Part shown: positions 1-9,694 of the stretch, one piece after another
Layout: each line of letters starts with the position of its first letter
Numbering within the stretch: the first letter of the stretch is position 1
DNA from: Ipomoea triloba
Lineage: Eukaryota; Streptophyta; Magnoliopsida; Solanales; Convolvulaceae
Direction of reading: 5' to 3'
DNA length: 64,000 bases
NCBI RefSeq assembly: GCF_003576645.1
Contig: NC_044918.1
Coordinates: 24,557,239 to 24,621,238, forward strand
The notes under the pieces: generated by a model
What the model saw: the letters and a program-made list of their open reading frames with translations, nothing else
Database searches by the model: none
What the model was told of the DNA's origin: nothing
Translations under genes and position numbers: made by a program

Positions 1-4
1 CGAA

Positions 5-6
<2 letters not shown>

Positions 7-43
<37 letters not shown>
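7..43. repeat. 37-base poly-C homopolymer
   Basis: An uninterrupted run of 37 C lies almost at the window edge. G/C homopolymers of this length are rare in AT-rich plant DNA, so it may be an assembly or consensus artefact. No function is suggested. Confidence 0.9.
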
Positions 44-45
<2 letters not shown>

Positions 46-593
46 CTGCAACTCTACCCTCCCAACCAATCCCCCGCCATACTATCGCGTTGATACCATC
101 GAAAAAAGAAAAAAGAACAGTATGATAAAGTAAATAGCCGACCACAACCACAACCCTAGCAGAAAAAAAAACTATTTTGTTAAAAAAAACGGCAACCTAC
201 CTCGCCCAGCAGCCCTAGCAGACCTCTCCAAGCGAAGACGAGAACCATTGCTCCCTGCCATAGCCACGCCGGTGAAACAAGAAGCTCTACTGCAAAAAGG
301 ACGTTCTGCCTTACCGCAAACAAGAAGCTCTACCGCCAACTCAACCAATGAAAAAAATGCCAAAAACGAAACGTCTATTCTCCTTATTGGAATCCGAAAA
401 ATCGGCTGCATCCAAAATAAAACAACGCAAAAGACAAAACTACCCTCCCCCATATATTCTGTGCGCAACACCTCCTAATTTAATCAACTACTTACTTAAA
501 TCACACTTAAATCTAACCATTAATCTTATAAGATCAACGGCTAATGTCAGTCCTAATAATCCTATATAATATAATGGTCCTAACCTGAATACA

Positions 594-594
<1 letters not shown>
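44..594. other. No recognisable gene
   Basis: AT-rich intergenic sequence. The short open frames here have no recognisable domain, and I see no transposon termini. Confidence 0.5.
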
Positions 595-596
<2 letters not shown>

Positions 597-661
<65 letters not shown>

Positions 662-665
662 CATA
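597..665. repeat. (AT)n microsatellite
   Basis: About 50 bases of uninterrupted AT followed by a degenerate AT/GT tail. Confidence 0.95.
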
Positions 666-678
666 TGTAGAAAAAGTG

Positions 679-925
679 GCATAATTGTGTACTTATATGG
701 AAAGCAATAAATTAACGAAAGGGAAAAAGAAGATATATATACACAGATGAGCTTATTTTGTTAGGTAGAAAAATAGGTTTATTTTGTTATTAACTTACCT
801 ATTTTGATAGAAGTTTAGAATTTTACTTGGAAAAATTTACCCGTTAATTAATATATATTATGTGTGATTTTGATTCTTGATTAGGCGCATGAATTTAGGG
901 TGTTCTTTTAATTTCTATTGATCTC
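679..925. repeat. DEFL-flank repeat, copy 1
   Basis: This block starts GCATAATTGTG, contains GAGCTTATTTTGTTAGGTAG and ends near TTAGGCGCAT..ATTTAGGG. The same block occurs in direct orientation at about 1893-2200 and 6040-6345. Copies 1 and 2 bracket defensin-like gene A, so the gene sits between direct repeats. Confidence 0.75.
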
Positions 926-1092
926 CATCATAGATTCATCTCCATCACGTACACAGTAAATAAGGTTTTGTGAGCCAAAATGATTATTAGTATATTTGAA
1001 GCCAAGACAGGAGATTCATTCTAAAATAGTTTAAAATACATTAAAATGGATGGAAATGTGAATAACGTAACAAAATAGGTAATGATGAGTCG

Positions 1093-1449
1093 TCAATTCT
1101 TGCAGCAGCAAAGGATCTCCCCATCTGGTTGTGTGTCGCATTCACCGATGTTGAAATGCCTAGCGACGCACATTGATATGCAATTGTTCGTTGCAATAGG
1201 CCCTCCGCACGTAGCAATGCAAAAGTCATCAGCCACTACTATCTCGCCGCACAGATCAGATCATCAAACCAAAAACAAAACATATAATCCAATATCAAGT
1301 CAAAAACCGGATGGTAATTGAAAACTAAAGCTAAGCATTTTTATTGAAAATTTTAAGAGATGAGAGAACATATTGATACCTATGCTAGAGGCAATAGAGA
1401 GGCCCATGACAGCAAGAAGCATGAAAAAGCAAACTCTACCAAAATCCAT
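1093..1449 (-). CDS. Defensin-like secreted cysteine-rich peptide, gene A (two exons)
   Basis: Exon 1 is 1380-1449 and exon 2 is 1093-1238; the 141-nt intron has a GT donor (GTATCAA) and an AG acceptor (GAGATAG) and splits a codon in phase 1. The spliced frame is open and codes for 71 aa. Residues 1 to about 22 (MDFGRVCFFMLLAVMGLSIA) are a typical signal peptide, so the product should be secreted. The mature part has eight cysteines in the pattern C-x3-C-x8-C-x3-C-x9-C-x9-CCC. It contains CxxxC and a GxC-x9-C gamma-core-like stretch, as expected of the cysteine-stabilised alpha-beta (defensin-like) fold. The final Cys triplet replaces the usual C-x-C. Genes B, C and D are paralogues. The target and role (defence, reproductive signalling or other) cannot be read from the sequence. 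The start is the only ATG in front of the signal peptide. Its TATA box looks degraded compared with the paralogues. Confidence 0.85.
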
Positions 1450-1508
1450 GTTGTTATCTTATAAACTCAACTCCTACGATCACAAATAATTCCTTTTAAG
1501 GATTGCCG

Positions 1509-1547
1509 GTTTTTATGTGTGTTTGTGTTGTTCGGCGTTGCAAATGC
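1509..1547 (-). promoter_or_regulatory. Proximal promoter block of gene A (TATA box degraded)
   Basis: The block aligns with those of genes B, C and D. It holds a TTGCAAC motif, an AACAACACAAACACAC stretch and, where B and C have TATAAAAA, the weaker CATAAAAA, about 60 nt upstream of the ATG. The loss of the first T could lower expression; this is inference. Confidence 0.55.
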
Positions 1548-1789
1548 TTTCTATATAAATACATTTCATTAAAAGGCTACTTTCAGATGTTATAATAATC
1601 ATGGAGATTATTCCAAATTAGGAAAATATCTCCAAACAATTATTACAAAATTACAAATTTAGATATTCATTTAATATTAGCGAATTGACCAAATAAAATT
1701 AGAATAAAGTTATAGGGGCAAAAATTTGTTACCATGTAGTGTATAAATAAATCTTTTTTAATTTACTGCTTACCATGTACATGCATTTA

Positions 1790-1892
1790 CCATTTTTTTT
1801 TTTACTATACAATAATATAAATATCTAAAATCTAAATAAATCTAAAATTTTAATATTGAGAATTAATATTGAGCATTTATTTTAGCGTATCG
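1790..1892 (+). mobile_element. Helitron-like 3'-end remnant
   Basis: The stretch from ATATCTAAAATCTAAATAAA through TTGAGCATTTATTTTAGCG matches the Helitron-like tail at 5840-5969. The terminal hairpin here is altered and joins directly to the flank repeat, so the CTAG end is missing. Confidence 0.4.
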
Positions 1893-2206
1893 CGCATAAT
1901 TGTGCTTACATGGAAAGAAATAAATTAAAGAAGAGAAAAAGAAGATACACAAATATGAGCTTATTTTGTTAGGTAGAATGAAAAATATGTTTAGTTTTTT
2001 ATTAAACTTACCTGTTTTGACAGGAGTTTAGAATTTTTGCTTCGACATATTTGCCCCTTAATTAATATTATGTGGGATTTTGATTGCTGATTAGGCGCAT
2101 AGATTTAGGGTATTGACTTTTAATCATAGCCATTGATCTCTTAATTTATACGGCTTAGATATGTTCTCATGTGAGGAAGGATTCTCATAGTTGCATCACC
2201 CTCTAT
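1893..2206. repeat. DEFL-flank repeat, copy 2
   Basis: Direct repeat of 679-925 and 6040-6345 on the promoter side of gene A. It is cut at about 2206 by the inverted LTR-like pair. Confidence 0.75.
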
Positions 2207-3422
2207 TGAAAGTTGTATTTTTAGTGGTTTGATTAGTGAGTGTCGTCTTGTAGGAATGGCTTAATTGGAGTTTAAGTAATGAGGGTTTAAGCACGAGTTC
2301 ATAGGGTGTTTGAAAGCTAACCTAAAGAGATTGGAGTGTTGCATGTTCAAGAAATCAATAACGAGAGCAAAAATAAGGGAATTAAAGATAATAACTGAAA
2401 TAGAGATTTGAACCAAACATCCTTGAATAAAATAATGTTTGTGTCTAAAGTTTAAGTTATGCAAGTCTAGATGATGAACTTGGGGAAATGGTTTAAGTGT
2501 CAATGTCACTCTCGTGATCACTTGGACTATCAACTAATCCTAAGTCTCATTCTCATGACAACTTGGCTAGAAGAGACAATTTAACAAACACTTTAATTTG
2601 TGTGCTTATTTTTTTCAAACTCCCTTTTCTCAAAGGTGAGTAAGAAATATGAGAGGTATGGCTATGGTGTAGCCTTATTCTCATAGGTGGAACACCAATT
2701 CCAAATATCTCTTGCATAATTTGGCCATAATTATGAAGATTTAAATCAATTCCACCCAATTCATAGTCAAGTTCAACATATATTAAGACAATACAAACCT
2801 AAATGATCAGTCCAAATATGAATTAAATTGCATAAATTTGGTTTGTATTGTCTTAATGTTGAACTTGGCTATGAATTGGGGGGAATTGATTTAAATCTTC
2901 ATAATTATGGCCAAATTATGCAAGAGATATTTGGAATTAGTGTTCCACCTATGAGAATAGGGCTACACCATAGCCATACCTCTCATATTTCTTACTCACC
3001 TTTGAGAAAAGAGAGTTTGAAGGAAATAAGCACACAAAGTGTTTGTTAAATTACCTCTTCTAGCTAAGTTGCCATGAGAATGAGACTTAGGATTAGTTGA
3101 TAGTCCAAGTGATCACAAGAGTGACATTGGCACTTAAACCATTTCCCCAAGTTCATCATCTAGACTTGCATAACTTAAACTTTAGGCATAAACATGATTT
3201 TATTCAAGGATGTTTGGTTCAAATCTCTATTTCAGTTATTATCTTTTAATTCCCTTATTTGCTCTCGTTATTGATTTCTTGAACATGCAAGACTCCAATC
3301 TCTTTAGTTTAGCTTTCAAACACTCTATGAACTCGTGCTTAACCCCTCATTACTTAAAATCCAACTAAGCCATTCCTAGAAGACGACACTCACTAATCAA
3401 ATTACTAAAAATACAACTTTCA
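2207..3422. repeat. Large inverted repeat made of two LTR-like arms
   Basis: The left arm (2207-2799) begins TGAAAGTTGTATTTTTAGT. The right arm (2840-3422) ends with its complement, ACTAAAAATACAACTTTCA. The arms are about 590 bp, similar along their whole length, with a 40-bp spacer at 2800-2839. The right arm ends in CA and is followed at once by a gypsy-type primer-binding site, so each arm looks like one LTR and the pair is in inverted orientation. The weak open frames in both arms are mirror images of each other and not genes. Confidence 0.75.
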
Positions 3423-3423
3423 A

Positions 3424-3441
3424 ATGGCGCCGTTGCCAGGA
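3424..3441 (+). other. Gypsy-type primer-binding site
   Basis: TGGCGCCGTTGCCAGGAA directly follows the right LTR-like arm. TGGCGCCGTTGCCGGGGA is the usual primer-binding site of Athila-like Ty3-gypsy elements; one base of the G run is changed here. Confidence 0.65.
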
Positions 3442-3531
3442 AATAGCATCGGTTTTTGAGTAATGAGTCCATTTGGGTTAACATGGGACATCATTCAAGT
3501 TAGAGAGTCTAACCATGATCCTGATCAGCAT

Positions 3532-3625
3532 ACTCATGCTGAGACTCTGAGTCTCAGCATGAGTCCCTGATCAGAAACCCTGCCGAGGACTTACGCTGAC
3601 ACTCACGGTGTGAGTCTCAGCGTGA
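3532..3625. repeat. Perfect 16-bp-arm palindrome and a second hairpin
   Basis: ACTCATGCTGAGACTC (3532-3547), a single T, then its exact complement (3549-3564), flanked by two CTGATCAG boxes. A second imperfect hairpin (ACTCAC GG TGTGAGT core) lies at about 3595-3625. Both belong to the leader of the gypsy-like remnant. Confidence 0.8.
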
Positions 3626-3639
3626 GTTCTTCAAGTTGA

Positions 3640-4900
3640 CCTCCACGCCATTGTTTTGCTCCTTCGTTCCCCGGTGTGCCCTCAGGTGTTTTATTTGTGC
3701 TTTAAATCTTCATTTTCTCCAAAGATTAGCCTCTTTTCATGCTTGCTTGGCCATTACTCGATTTTTTTTCTTGCAAACAAAATACAACAAATTAAGCATT
3801 ATTCCACATTCCTTTATATAGCATTTGAATAGAAAGCAAGCATAAATGAACATAAATATGAGGCTATTTAATGACATATCAAATCTCCCCACACTTAAAC
3901 CTTGATTGCCCTCAAGCAAGACAAAACCAAGTCAAGCTAATTGAAATACCAGGCCTCTTCAAAAGCAAAACTACAATTTCAAAGATCAGGCAAATAAGTT
4001 GTGCACCAGAAGTCAATGATATGTTGTTCTTCTTCCTACTTTGTAAAATGAGAAAGTCAGTGCGGTACACTCAATTGACTCAAAATGTAAGGACTCTAAA
4101 CAACCCCAAGGTCACTCACTGTTTTGCATGGTAAAATCTCTCAATCATATTAATTCACAAGCAAAAAGGGGTTTGATTCAATCCACAATTTTCACTGGCC
4201 TACCAAGTCAATACCACTAATGAGAACGATGCACACGACCTTTCCAACTTTGCCTCATTTGATCCCAAAGACCTATTTAGATAAGTGTGATAGTGTGACA
4301 CAAGCCTCTCCACGCGTTTTGGCTTAGCGTGACCTCTCCATTTTCTAATCACCTCTAGGATACCCCGTTGAGTCAACCGCCTTCACGTAGAGCTCTATGC
4401 TTTTTTGAAGTCTGTGCAATGGTCGCCCAAATCCTACGAGATAGCTCACCTCATGTTTTTCCCTCTCAAGCAAGGATAGCTTAAAGTCTTTTTTAGCTTT
4501 TTCCATTGACTCTTTCACATCCCCTCATGCCTTTTACAATGGGAGTAGGGAAGCACACAATCTCACCAAAAATGAAAAATATCTCCTTTTGCCTTGTGCC
4601 ACACTGAAAAAGTTTAATTCCAAGTCATACCACCTTACTTACCACAAACCTTACCGTGTACACTCCTATTTCGAGAGATCTTTAACCGATGTCTATGGAA
4701 ATTGCGCATTGAACCACAAATAAGCATGCAAAATTGAACTAAAAACCTACTTGGATCCTATACACATCTCACTCCGTGTAAGAGGCGATTTCCAAAAAGT
4801 TTCAGCTAATTGAGCCTATAACACCCCTTTCACAACAAATGCATTGTAGTAAAGGTGCCAATAAAGGTAGGCTCCTAACTAGAACAAAAAAATGTTGGTG
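3640..4900. other. Gypsy-like retrotransposon debris, non-coding
   Basis: Continues from the primer-binding site without any gag or pol frame. It contains phrases such as CCCCACACTTAAACCTTGAT that resemble UTRs of Athila-type elements. No 3' LTR was identified. Confidence 0.4.
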
Positions 4901-5655
4901 TAATTGTTTGTTAAAGTGAATGATTCATATTATATTTATTTTAGCATTCTTTATTATTTTTGCTACTTTATCATCTATTATATTATTTACTTTTCCTAAA
5001 TACATTTGCATTCCGTCAGTTTAAACTTGAGTAATAGAATATTCCGTTAACTTTTTATTATTCATAACTTACTCATTGATTTTCATAAGAGATGTCTTAG
5101 GTTCGAACCCATCACAATCAAAATTGACATAATTGTTAAACATATATATACTATGAATATATTAGACTGTATTAAAAAATAATATAAAATTTAACATGAA
5201 CTTTGGTCAATTAATTAAAATCACACAGCGGGCATTGATGAAACGGCACACCTAATTGACAATATATATTGAACACAAATAGTCCAATGACAAATAATGA
5301 AACCTGAAAATCAAGTTCTTGCTTTTTTTTTGAAAAACAAATTAGGTTAATTTTTTTTTCTTTTTTTTCCATTTAATTAATCTTATTTTGATTGCTCTAG
5401 CGGAAGTGGCAACAAGATGAAACATGGATCACGGAAATTAATACGGTTTTGTGTGGCAAAAACTATGTTTGGGTACTAGCTAGTGGGGGTGCTTCCCTCT
5501 AAATAGTTATGAATTTTTGAAATATTTACTTTTATGAAAATTTGATAATCTTGCATTGATATATGCCAAGATACTGAATGATACTTTGATAAATTCTAAA
5601 ACACTAATTTGAAAATACACATTGGGCACTAGACTATTCACGCATTGCGTGATAT
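4901..5655. other. No gene seen; one tRNA-like B box
   Basis: AT-rich. The only landmark is GGTTCGAACCC near 5100, a tRNA-type B box that could mark an old SINE. A poly-T run follows at about 5660-5684. Confidence 0.4.
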
Positions 5656-5839
5656 GTGGTTTTTTTTTTTTTTTTTTTTTTTTTGCGCTCAAATTGTGAA
5701 CTCATTCATTATTGTTACAATGCGCATGCATCCACCATTTTTTAAAAATCTTTTTCAATTGTAATAATATATAGACATTACATATTGAAGTGTTGTATAA
5801 GTTATTTTCTAAAATATAAATATCAAATATGGAAACTTA

Positions 5840-5969
5840 TAAATAATTTACATTATTATAATTAGTATAGAATAATATAATGAATATCTAAAATCTAAAT
5901 AAATCTAAAATTTTAACATAAAAATTAATATTGAGCATCTATTTTTGCGTATCGCAAATAAAATACTAG
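5840..5969 (+). mobile_element. Helitron 3' end
   Basis: The hairpin TTTGCGTATCGCAAA (perfect 6-bp stem, TAT loop) is followed 6 nt later by CTAG at 5966-5969 and then a T. Hairpin plus CTRR next to T is the diagnostic Helitron 3' terminus. No helicase gene or clear 5' TC end was found, so this is a non-autonomous or truncated copy. Confidence 0.6.
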
Positions 5970-6039
5970 TTTGTATATATATGCACACATCTATCCGTTA
6001 CGCATAACGCGCATTCGTCTTTGTTAAGTAGAAAAATAG

Positions 6040-6345
6040 GCATAATTGTGTGCTTACATGGAAATTAAAGACATAAATTAAAGAAGAGAGAAAGAAGATA
6101 TACACATATGAGCTTATTTTGTTAGGTAGAAAAATATGCGGGCGTATTCTTAACTGACCTATTTTGACAGATGTTTAGAATTTTACTTGGATAGATTTTA
6201 ACCTTAATCAATATTATGTGGGATTTTGATTGTTGATTAGGCTCATTTTTAGGCTATTGTTGACTTTTAATCATAGTCATTGATCTCTTGATTTCTACGG
6301 CCTAGATTCGTTTTCGTGTTAGGAAGAGTTCTCATACGAACATCA
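6040..6345. repeat. DEFL-flank repeat, copy 3 (no gene attached)
   Basis: Matches 679-925 and 1893-2200, including GAGCTTATTTTGTTAGGTAG. With the preceding Helitron tail it repeats the order seen upstream of gene A, but no defensin-like exon lies beside it. Confidence 0.7.
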
Positions 6346-6354
6346 CCTACCTCC

Positions 6355-6420
<66 letters not shown>
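6346..6420. repeat. (CT)n-(AT)n compound microsatellite
   Basis: About 12 CT units followed by about 20 AT units. Confidence 0.95.
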
Positions 6421-6424
<4 letters not shown>

Positions 6425-7144
6425 GATCAAATGAGAACTACCATTAGGTGAGAACGTCAGAATCACATAAATGCACACAATTTACTACATCGATGAACAA
6501 AAAATACTCCATGGTAGATTGACACCTAATATATATATACCCTAGTGGCGGAGCCACAATGGGGGCAGTTGGGGTAGCTGCCCCACTCCCCCACCCCACC
6601 CCATTTATATATATTGTACGTATAGGACCGTTGTATATACATAGTTATAAATACTAAATTTACATAAATTTCACCAAAGGATTAATTAGTTTAGATGGTA
6701 AGATATTTGATTTTCCCCTAAAGTTTAAGGGTTCAAATCTTATGACATTAACTTTAGTGAGATTATTTGTAACATTGTGTTTTTAATCTCATTTTTTAAT
6801 ATTAATGGTGATATTAGTGCTTTACAATATGTTTTCTATTCAAAATATTTTATCTAATTAATTATATTTCATATATTGTAGAATTTTTATTTGTAACATT
6901 GTGTTTTTTCTAGTTTTTAATATTAATAGTGATATGAGTGTTTTATAATATGTTTTCTATTTAAGTTATTTTATCTATTCAATTATATTTGATATTTTGT
7001 TTTGAATATTTTTTAATCTCATTTTGATGTATTTTAATTGTTAATCCTAATTAACAATATTTTTTACTCTTCCTCTAAATATTTTATTTTTCAAAATATC
7101 TCTTTCTCTCTCTCTCTCTCTCTCATATATAGAAATCTATTCAA
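6421..7144. other. No gene; possible old SINE near 6680-6775
   Basis: Contains TTAGATGGTAAG and GGGTTCAAATC, which could be worn A and B boxes of a tRNA-derived SINE (weak). A short C-rich stretch near 6575-6600 and AT-rich filler make up the rest. Confidence 0.3.
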
Positions 7145-7323
7145 ATGAGGACACATATTATGGAGAACAATGAGGAAAAATCCTAGGCATTCCAATAAGT
7201 GCAATCAAGGGTTGTGATTGTATCCAAAATAATGTGAGATTCTAACAGTAAATAATAAGAGAGGGCAAAGAACACAATTGGGAGATATTTTAATTTTGGA
7301 AGGATTGTATTAATATAGTTAAC

Positions 7324-8453
7324 TGACGTGGTGTGTTTGTATGGGGTGAGTGTGAAGGTGGATGTGGTAAAACGAAGAGTCAAGACTCCCCGAGTGTCGT
7401 GTCTCTCAAGGATGGCGAATGGGAATTAAATTGGTGTTGACATTATCGGAGTTAAAAGGCAAGAGTTACAAGTATTACAAAAGATTGGTTTGGTAAGTAA
7501 GTTTGGGGGTTGTGGAAAGGAAATTTCGCTAAAGGTGCAAGGAAATGAAAAGGGGTGTGCACCAAAGTTAAACAACTTGATTAATCTTCATAGGGGATTT
7601 GGAAAACGAGTTTCGTGATTGAGTAAGGGAGTCAAGGTATTAGTACCGAGTGGCGTCACACTCAGACTCTCAATCCTCATTCGGTTGAGGCATTTCATCG
7701 AACACCTAGTCTACCACTCCTCTCGGATCTTGTCCTTTCGGACTAAGAGCGGAGATATGGGTGAGTTGGGCTCGTGAGAGGCCGCTATCGCGCACTCTCT
7801 CACTTCCCTACAGTTTACTAGCTATTCCGGCCGAAATAGAAGTAAAGTTTGAACTACTTCAACCATACAAACATCAATCCTACTCCTTCATCTTTCAAAA
7901 CTATAGAGCAAATTCTAAACAACAATCAAGAGTTTAACAAAGGCTCACACGCCCAAAATACTCTACTCAATCATGGAAATCATTCAAAACAATAAAATAA
8001 AAATTACTTTTAATAATAAATCTAAACTAGCAATTCAATGGAAAGAGTGTGTTACCCAAGGAATGGTTGAGTCTACATCTTCAATCCATCTTCAACCTTA
8101 AGATCTATACTACTCTAATGGAAATTTTGTGTGTTTTCCTCCCTAAAGGGGAAGAAATAGAGAGAAAAATCAGATCTGAAAGTTGGGGGAGTCCTCTTCC
8201 AAAATTGGGAAAGAAGTGTTTAAATAGCTGCCCAAAGAGTCGAAATTCCGCTGCTGCCCTACTGTCCCGCTTCCACGCCTGTCACACGCGTGTGGCCTTG
8301 CGTGGGAGCTTTCTGGATTAATTCCATGCCTGCTCACACGCGTGTGATGGCGCGTGGCAGCCTCCTGCTTGATGGATTTTTTTGTTTGTTGCTTCTTTTG
8401 GCCCAAAACTTTGCTATATCCCTCGGAAATGACTCAAAATATATTCCTTGAGC
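7324..8453 (-). repeat. 3' LTR, truncated in U3
   Basis: Matches 10542-11672 and then diverges at about 8453. About 120 bp of the U3 end seen in the other LTR, and the expected polypurine tract, are missing, so the copy has a deletion at the ORF/LTR junction. Contains two CACACGCGTGTG palindromes near 8282 and 8335. Confidence 0.85.
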
Positions 8454-8488
8454 CTTTGTTTAGAGTCTTTGGCTAGACTTAGGTTAGT

Positions 8489-9694
8489 CTATCCTGCTAA
8501 ACATATAGACTTTGGGACCCTGCCTAGCGTCCCATGTACTTTTGCTTCAAGAAATGCCCCAAGGTGTAGGACATTCTTGAATTCCCATTCAAACAAAGGA
8601 AGAACAAGGTGTATAATTGGAAGGTTTATGGCTTCAAACATTCCCCTTGATTTCTCAAAGGTAGTGTGATCTTCCCCTCTTTTCTCATTCTCTCTTCCAC
8701 CCCTGATGGTTTTATCAATTTTATTATAAGGTTGAGACCATATCTCTTCGCTAGAGGTCATATCACTCCCCTCAATTCCCTCAAACAAATCGAATGTGAA
8801 AATTCCCTCCTTATCCATCACCTCTTTCTCACACTCTCTATTCTCATCCTCCCACTCTAATTGTCTAAAAGGATTACCCTTTTCTTTTTCAGAATATAAC
8901 AAAGTAATCTCCCCTTCACTTATCAACTCATCTCGTCCCAAATCATAGGATTCATTTTCCAAGAATTTAAAACTATCATATTCATCTTCAAACAAACTAG
9001 AATCCCTATGATTTCCAAACAATATATCACGATTTACTATACAGTCATCCTCCCAAAAATTAAAGCAATCATAGTCGCAAGCAATAGAAATATCAATGCG
9101 TAGGGAGTCGTTTTTACAAGGAGCATGAGTATCTTTATCTAGACTTTCGCACTCATTGATAAAATTGTCAACAAAGCCTATGGAATCATCCTCCCGGAAA
9201 TAAAAACATTCAGTATCATGAGAATATAAATCATTGTTGCATTGTAAAAGGGAGTCATCCACTTGAGTGTCAATGGTAAATCTATCAAAAGAACATGGAT
9301 CTTCGAAGGTAGTAATGCAAGAAGGTTTAGGAATGTTACCATGTGTAGGCTCTTTATCTTCCCATACCACTTCGATGTTCTCATCATCGCTCTCCATCTC
9401 GACCTCTTTTGGATTTTCCAATTCGAAAATTGGAACTTCTTCTAGCACGGGAGCATAACAGTCTACCATCCCTTCATTACCTACTTCCTTTCCAGCGTTT
9501 TGTGCATCCATCCTCAGATTAGCTTCCAAAATTGGGAGATTTTCTTCAAGTGGATTACCTATCAGTGATGAACTTGTCCTCATGAACTCCTCCATCATGG
9601 CTAGCATTTTTGTTTCAATCTCCTCCAATGGAAGTCCTTCTTCCCGGAGAGCAGCGAGATAATCCTTTAATTCGCTCCGAATTTCGGCTTTCAA
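8489..9694 (-). CDS. Acidic repeat protein of unknown function, in LTR element
   Basis: An uninterrupted frame of 401 aa on the coding strand of the LTR element. Residues 1 to about 45 are charged and probably helical or coiled-coil (KAEIRSELKDYLAALREE). The rest is strongly acidic. About residues 150-270 hold three spaced degenerate repeats with the core [D/E]-[C/S]-F-x-F-x-E-[D/N]-[D/E] (CFYFREDD, CFNFWEDD, SFKFLENE). No gag, zinc-knuckle, protease or polymerase motif is present. The start codon overlaps the stop region of the upstream ORF by 4 nt (ATGA). Reading through in this frame before the ATG also gives a lysine/glutamate-rich sequence, so the two ORFs may once have been one, split by a single-base indel. 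I do not recognise the family; a structural gag-like role is possible but unproven. Confidence 0.6.
   Translation of the reverse strand: MKAEIRSELKDYLAALREEGLPLEEIETKMLAMMEEFMRTSSSLIGNPLEENLPILEANLRMDAQNAGKEVGNEGMVDCYAPVLEEVPIFELENPKEVEMESDDENIEVVWEDKEPTHGNIPKPSCITTFEDPCSFDRFTIDTQVDDSLLQCNNDLYSHDTECFYFREDDSIGFVDNFINECESLDKDTHAPCKNDSLRIDISIACDYDCFNFWEDDCIVNRDILFGNHRDSSLFEDEYDSFKFLENESYDLGRDELISEGEITLLYSEKEKGNPFRQLEWEDENRECEKEVMDKEGIFTFDLFEGIEGSDMTSSEEIWSQPYNKIDKTIRGGRENEKRGEDHTTFEKSRGMFEAINLPIIHLVLPLFEWEFKNVLHLGAFLEAKVHGTLGRVPKSICLAG

Noticed and set aside
172..471. 99-aa minus-strand frame at the left end
   Set aside because: No domain, no signal or splice context, and overlapping frames on the other strand; treated as chance.
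1041..1229. 62-aa single-exon frame overlapping gene A exon 2
   Set aside because: Out of frame with the cysteine-rich exon, which joins correctly to the signal-peptide exon by splicing.
2553..3049. Two similar frames with GGIDLNLHNYGQIMQEIFGI
   Set aside because: They are the mirrored arms of the inverted LTR-like repeat, not a gene pair.
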